Source of the DNA: Unio delphinus
Taxonomy: Eukaryota > Mollusca > Bivalvia > Unionida > Unionidae
Reading direction: 5' to 3'
Assembly: GCA_029339505.1 (NCBI GenBank)
Contig: JAQISU010000233.1
Coordinates: 873,001-937,000, forward strand
Length of the DNA stretch: 64,000 nt
Shown here: positions 54,601 through 60,600 of the stretch, one piece after another
How positions within the stretch are numbered: the first letter of the stretch is position 1
Layout: every line of letters begins with the position of its first letter
Notes under the pieces: generated by a model
The model's database searches: none
What the model was told of the DNA's origin: nothing
What the model saw: only the letters and a program-made list of their open reading frames with translations
Position numbers and translations under genes: made by a program

Positions 54601-57600
54601 CCATTAATTATGTATATCCATGTTTATCCATTAATTATGTATATCCATGTTTATCCATTAATTATGTATATCCATGTTTATCCATTAATTTTGTATATCC
54701 ATGTTTATGCATTAATTATGTATATCAATTTTTGTCCATTAATTATGTATATCCATGCTTGAAACAGAATTTAGATACTTAAAAAATTACTATATGTACC
54801 TATTATCATCATCATCTTCATCATCAGATAATTTATCTAGCACATTATTTTTTAGTTTTGATTGATTATTCATACTGGAAATTCATGTTCTGAAATGTTG
54901 AACAGCACAGCTTGCCTAAACCTTATTCTCAGATATGCTTGCTACAGTAATATTTATATATAGGTTTATAGGTAATAAGATGTGAAAATATCTCATGTTA
55001 AATATTATCACTTGAAACTGTACTGAAGTTTTTCTTCTGCACTATTGCCAGATATGTTCTGGATGGTTACCCAGTCACAAAGAGACAAGTGGAGCTTATG
55101 ACAGAGAGATCTATCATCCCAGTCCGTGTCATTGAACTTCAAGTAGACAACAAGGAAATCATGGTGCGGGGCACAAGGGACCGAATTTCTCCCAAGAGGT
55201 CAGAATGTACACGCTGGCAAAAAAGTAGTCCTTATTGCCACACATATTATAACATTTATTAGATCATTCAATATCAGAAAGAATGTAAACCTACTTTATT
55301 TCCATAAGAATTCTTTTACAATCCTGATAATACAACATATACCACACCCTTAGCATACTTATTTTAATAGGAGCCACATTTGTTCACATGGCAGAGTGTT
55401 GGATTTGTAATCAAAGAGTCATATATTCAATGCCCACCTCGTCAAACCCAGGTCATCTACATCAGTATGTCATTTGGAAAGGTACACCATGTTTCTCATT
55501 ACCTTAGCATACTGTGCTGAAATTGGGTTTAAAAAAAACAAAACATCAAATCATCCAGTTTATGGCATTAATATGAAGAAGAATCCATGGAATCCAAACA
55601 TGGTTTTAATTATTTTAACATTGTTTTTCAACCTTAGCCACAATATATGTTAAATTTCAAGATAAATTATTCCTGCATTGATTGCAGAGTCATTGTTTAA
55701 AAGCATAGACAGATCCCTGTATTCAGTACCTTCCAATGAGTTGCACTAAGGTAGGTCAGATATGTAAAGAAGCTGTTCAATGGTCACTCACTATAGCACC
55801 CCCACCCCCACTAGTGTGGGTATGGTCATGTGTTCCTTTAAATTGGTCTAGTTATATTTTTATTCTTACCACATTCTTTATTTCACTGTCTTTCAGATCT
55901 TGTCACATGAAAGCCAATTATAATGTGATTTTAGATTCATTAAATCCAGTCATTTCTTGTGTTTAAATGGACAAATCAGGAAGACCTTTTTGGAAGTTCC
56001 CTCTGCATAAGGTTACCTCACTTACAACAACATGGCTTCCATAAACAGTACTATGAAGAGAAAGCACTATAGTGTATTTGTACAACTGATAACATTGTAG
56101 GTACACATCTCACATCACTTCATCTCAGTCAGGGTCAATGCTTTTTTTCCCCAAATTCTAATAGTATTGTTCCACATCAGATGTTGCATCATATGATCGT
56201 ACATCAGGGTTGATGATATTTGCTCAGCTGCTAACAGTTTTTGGTCCACATTTGGCATGATATCATATGATGGCAGTCTGTCGGGGTCAATGCTGTTTAC
56301 CCAACTGCTAACAGTATTTTCAAGCATTTTATATCTCATCATATCAAACTACTTTGGGGTCAGTGCTGTTTGCCCAACTGCTAACAGTGTTTTTTGGCTA
56401 TTTTATATCTCATATGACACTTTTTTAGGGTCAGTGCTTTTTGCCCAACTGCTAACAGTGTTTGTCCACTTCTGACATTTTATAATCTATATCAGGGTCT
56501 ATGCTATTCACCCAACTGCTAACAATGTTGGCATACATTTGGCATCATATCGTATTAGGGCTGTTCCATTAAAATATACATGGGACCAAGGGAAGGCACT
56601 CTTCAAGTAGGGTATTCACCCATAGATGCAATCAAGATTTTTTAAATCATTTTAATATCAACTCTGTTAAATCAAAGTACCTTGGCATATATTTGTTTAA
56701 AAACTGACTTCCCTGGGTACCATGTATGTTTAAATGGAATAGCCCTTATGACAGTCCATCAAGGACAATGCTATTTGCCCAGATGTTAATAGTATTGTTC
56801 TACATCTGGTGTTGCATCATCTGATAGTGCATCATGTTGGTGCTGTGTGACCAACTGCTAACAGTGTTCATCCATATTTGATGTCTCATCACATGACACT
56901 ACATCAAGGTCAAAGCTATTTGCCTAACTGTTAACAGTTTTGGCCTACATCTGAAGTTGCTTCATATGACAATACATCAAGGCTGATGCTGTTTGCCCAG
57001 CTGCTAACAGTGCTGTCCACATATAACATGACACCCTTCTGCACCGGGTGACTGAGTGATCTAAATTGCCTTTACCAGTCACAGCCATCTCACCTCTGTC
57101 TACATGGGTTAGCCTCACCGTCATAATTTGTACATTCAGTTTTATGATAAGTCAGAATATTTTGAGTTAAATTTGGTGTCAAGTCAAATTTTGTAACAGA
57201 GTGAATTGTTTTATTTTGTCAACTGGTTGATGTGTATTGTGCATTTGTAAATACATTATCTGGTCTATATTTTTTTTAAATATCAACTCACAGTGACAAA
57301 GAAAAGCTGCCGAGGCAATGCACTGCATTCTGCACAAGTACTTCATAAGGATTATTTAGTTCATGGAAGTAAAGCACACAAAGTTATATAGATGTGTTTA
57401 AGTCAGAAGAGTAAAGCTATCAAATTAATCAACTTACTGAATGCATGTTTTCCTATTCTTAGAGTGAATATGTACTTCATCGACTTCTATGGGTAAAGTA
57501 TCAGTCAAATGTTTACTTAGTTATTTTTATATTGGATGTTTGGTTTGTTGTTCTTTTTCATTTGTTTGGAAAAATTGTTCCATTTTTTTTGTCCCCATTT

Positions 57601-60600
57601 TATCAAAGATATTTTGTTAATCACTCCCCTGATTTATATGTTTTGCAACCCATGGGCTCTGCCCAAGGACAGCAAATGACATTCTTTTGACTGTTTTCAT
57701 ATGCAAATAATACCATTGAGTGCACACCATGGCTTTATAATAAGTACTGTATATACATATGTAGTATATGCAGTGTAATTCATTATAAAGATGAGTACAC
57801 ACTATGGTTTTATAATGAGTACTGAATATATGCATATATACTTAATTATAAGGAGGTATCACTGAGTACACATCATGGCTTTATAATGAGTACTGAATAT
57901 ATGCATATATACTTCAATATAAGGAGGTATCACTGAGTACACACCATGGCTTTATAATGAGTATTGAATATATGCATATATACTTCATTATAAGGAGGTA
58001 TCACTGTGAGTACACATCATGGCTTTATAATGAGTACTGAATATATGCATATATACTTCATTATAAGGAGGTATCACTGTGAGTACACACCATGGCTTTA
58101 TAATGAGTACTGAAAATATGCATAAATACTTCATTATAAGGAGGTATCACTGTGAGTACACACCATGGCTTTATAATGAGTACTGAATATATGCATATCT
58201 ACTTCATTATAAGGAGGTATCACTATGAATACACACCATGGCTTTATAATGAGTACTGAATATATGCATATCTACTTCATTATAAGGAGGTATCACTATG
58301 AGTACACACCATGGGTTTATAATGAGTACCAGTACTGTATATGCATTTCTTTCATAATTCTTACATGTCTTACATGTCAAGCATCTTTGTGTTGCTTAAT
58401 TTACTAATGAATTGTTCATTACCAAAAAATGAATGAATGAGTCTTGAAAAGAACATGGTACACTTAGAAAATGGAAATGATTGTATTTTGGGAGGTTAGA
58501 GGTAATTTCATAACCAATTGTTGCATATTAGTTTATACCCATTAAGCATTTCAGAAGCTGTTGATTGGCATATAATTGTCTTATTTTGACATTAGTTATT
58601 TATTTTTAAAATGTTATTACACTTAGCGATATTTTTATTTGATTTGATTTTTGTCATATTTATTTTAATTGTGTTAAAATGGTTGTACTTAACAAATTTT
58701 TCAGAGTGTTGCCACTGCATGACAGTGCTCAGATTTTGGCCATGAAATTGGCTGCCTTTAAAAGCAACGTTAGTGATGTCAAGGAATGGTATACCACGGA
58801 GCATATGAACTACCAAACAATTGATGGTCAAAGGTCTAAATGGTGGATCTGGGACAAAGCCTTGGATATTAGTCGAGAAAGCGTTAAAAAAATTCAGACG
58901 TACCTTCGGCGAGTATCAGATGGTTAGTTATGTTTCTTTTCTGGTGCAGGGCATGAACCGTGTGTTGGTAACATGTTGTAATTCCATGTGAACTGCACTG
59001 TAACAACAATTGTCCAAATATTGTCAAATTTTACATTTTTTTGGAAAAAGCTTTTTCAATTTAGTGAAAAAATGATATTTACTAAACCTGCACAGCAAAA
59101 CTCTGGTCAACTTTCTAAAAGCAACCATATCTGTTTTTTAAACAAAGAGTGGCCAGATCAGAAACACATGAATAATGCATGCATGTATAAAAAAAGCACC
59201 TGTTGATGGTATAAATTACATCAGTACAGATACAGAAAAATAGTATTAGTCGAGTTCATTGAAATCTGCAGCTTTTAGAATTTGGCAAAAGTACCTTTTT
59301 GTGCAAAAACATTACAAATCAACTGAAATTGTGCAATTTTCAACAAAATTGTTTAAATTATTGAAGACATCAGATTTTGGTTTTATTGCAGGACATGCAT
59401 AACTTAAAGTACGGCATAATATCGCTTGTTGGTAAATGAAGACCATGTACATTCCTTGCCATGACATATGAAAACATTATTATGTGACAGAAAATTTACT
59501 TTGAAATATTTCTGTTCAATTTTCTCCTTGCAGTCTTTAATTTGGGAAAAACTTTTGTGATGCTTGAAATGTAATTTTTTTTTATAAAGATATAATTTAA
59601 GATATATACAGATTTACCAAATTATGACAGGATTACTTTGTTATTTATGTTCATAAACCTATATAGTATTTTTATTCCATGTTACATACATAAAAATATC
59701 CCAGTTTATCACAGAGAGGAAGGCAAGGAAAACATCTATATGATGTATATATTTATTATTGTCAAGAATGTTGACATAAAGTTATTTATTACTGTTGAAG
59801 AATAAAAGTGATTTTTAGGAGATAAATATCATTTGGAATCAATTTTCCACATTTAGGATTGATATATGTAATGAGATAGCAAAATTATTAATGCCTACAT
59901 ACATCAGTGAATTGATTTACCCTAGTGTAAATGACATCATGACTTCATGTAAATGAAAGCACAATGTCAGAAGCCTCAGTCCACTTTTTATGACCAGTAA
60001 TAATTTGAAAAAACATGTTCTTAATAAAACCTTGTGATGGGTAAACAACTCATGAATAGCAAAGAGATTCTGACAACACAATACTACATGTAACTAGAAT
60101 ATTACCTGTAGTATTTGATTTTGTACAAGTTTTAAGATATCGCTTGTATGTCTTACAGGCAAGGCAGCTTCCATTGCTGACCTTTGTATAACACCATCAG
60201 AATTCCTGGCCCGTATGGGTGACTTCGAGCAATACTGCCCAGTGAGCCTTGCCAATGGGGAACTTGCTGACTGTTCCTCCAATATCACACTAAACTATGC
60301 GGTGGAGTTCCGAGGTAATGGATATGACTTTTAAGTATCAGCTTACCATTATTAATTATGATAAAATTCACATTGCAGTGTTGATAGAGTCCTGTGAATA
60401 TTATACTGCTAATGTACTGATCACAGAATTCAAGAAAGTATTAGCTTTTTTTATTCATAAAATCAACAAAGGCTTTAATTTTTCAAAGTAATTATGGGGT
60501 ATTTTGGCTTCACTCAGCAACAACTGCATTCTTTAAATTCTATATTTTTGTAATTTACTTACTAAAAATTATTAATATATGTAGGTACAGATCAATTGAG

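Larger units (their letters stand above)
53525..55051 (+). other. Intron 23
   Basis: Holds a degenerate TIR element (53885-54080) and the 27-bp minisatellite (54362-54765). Otherwise AT-rich. Confidence 0.65.
55199..58704 (+). other. Intron 24
   Basis: Repeat-rich: SINE D (55370-55550), a 75-bp degenerate array (56105-57015) split by a Harbinger-type MITE (56558-56745), a truncated SINE B (57040-57118) and a 72-bp array (57720-58335). Confidence 0.7.

Noticed and set aside
54355..54762. 135-codon open frame
   Set aside because: Translation of a 27-bp minisatellite (nine-residue repeat).
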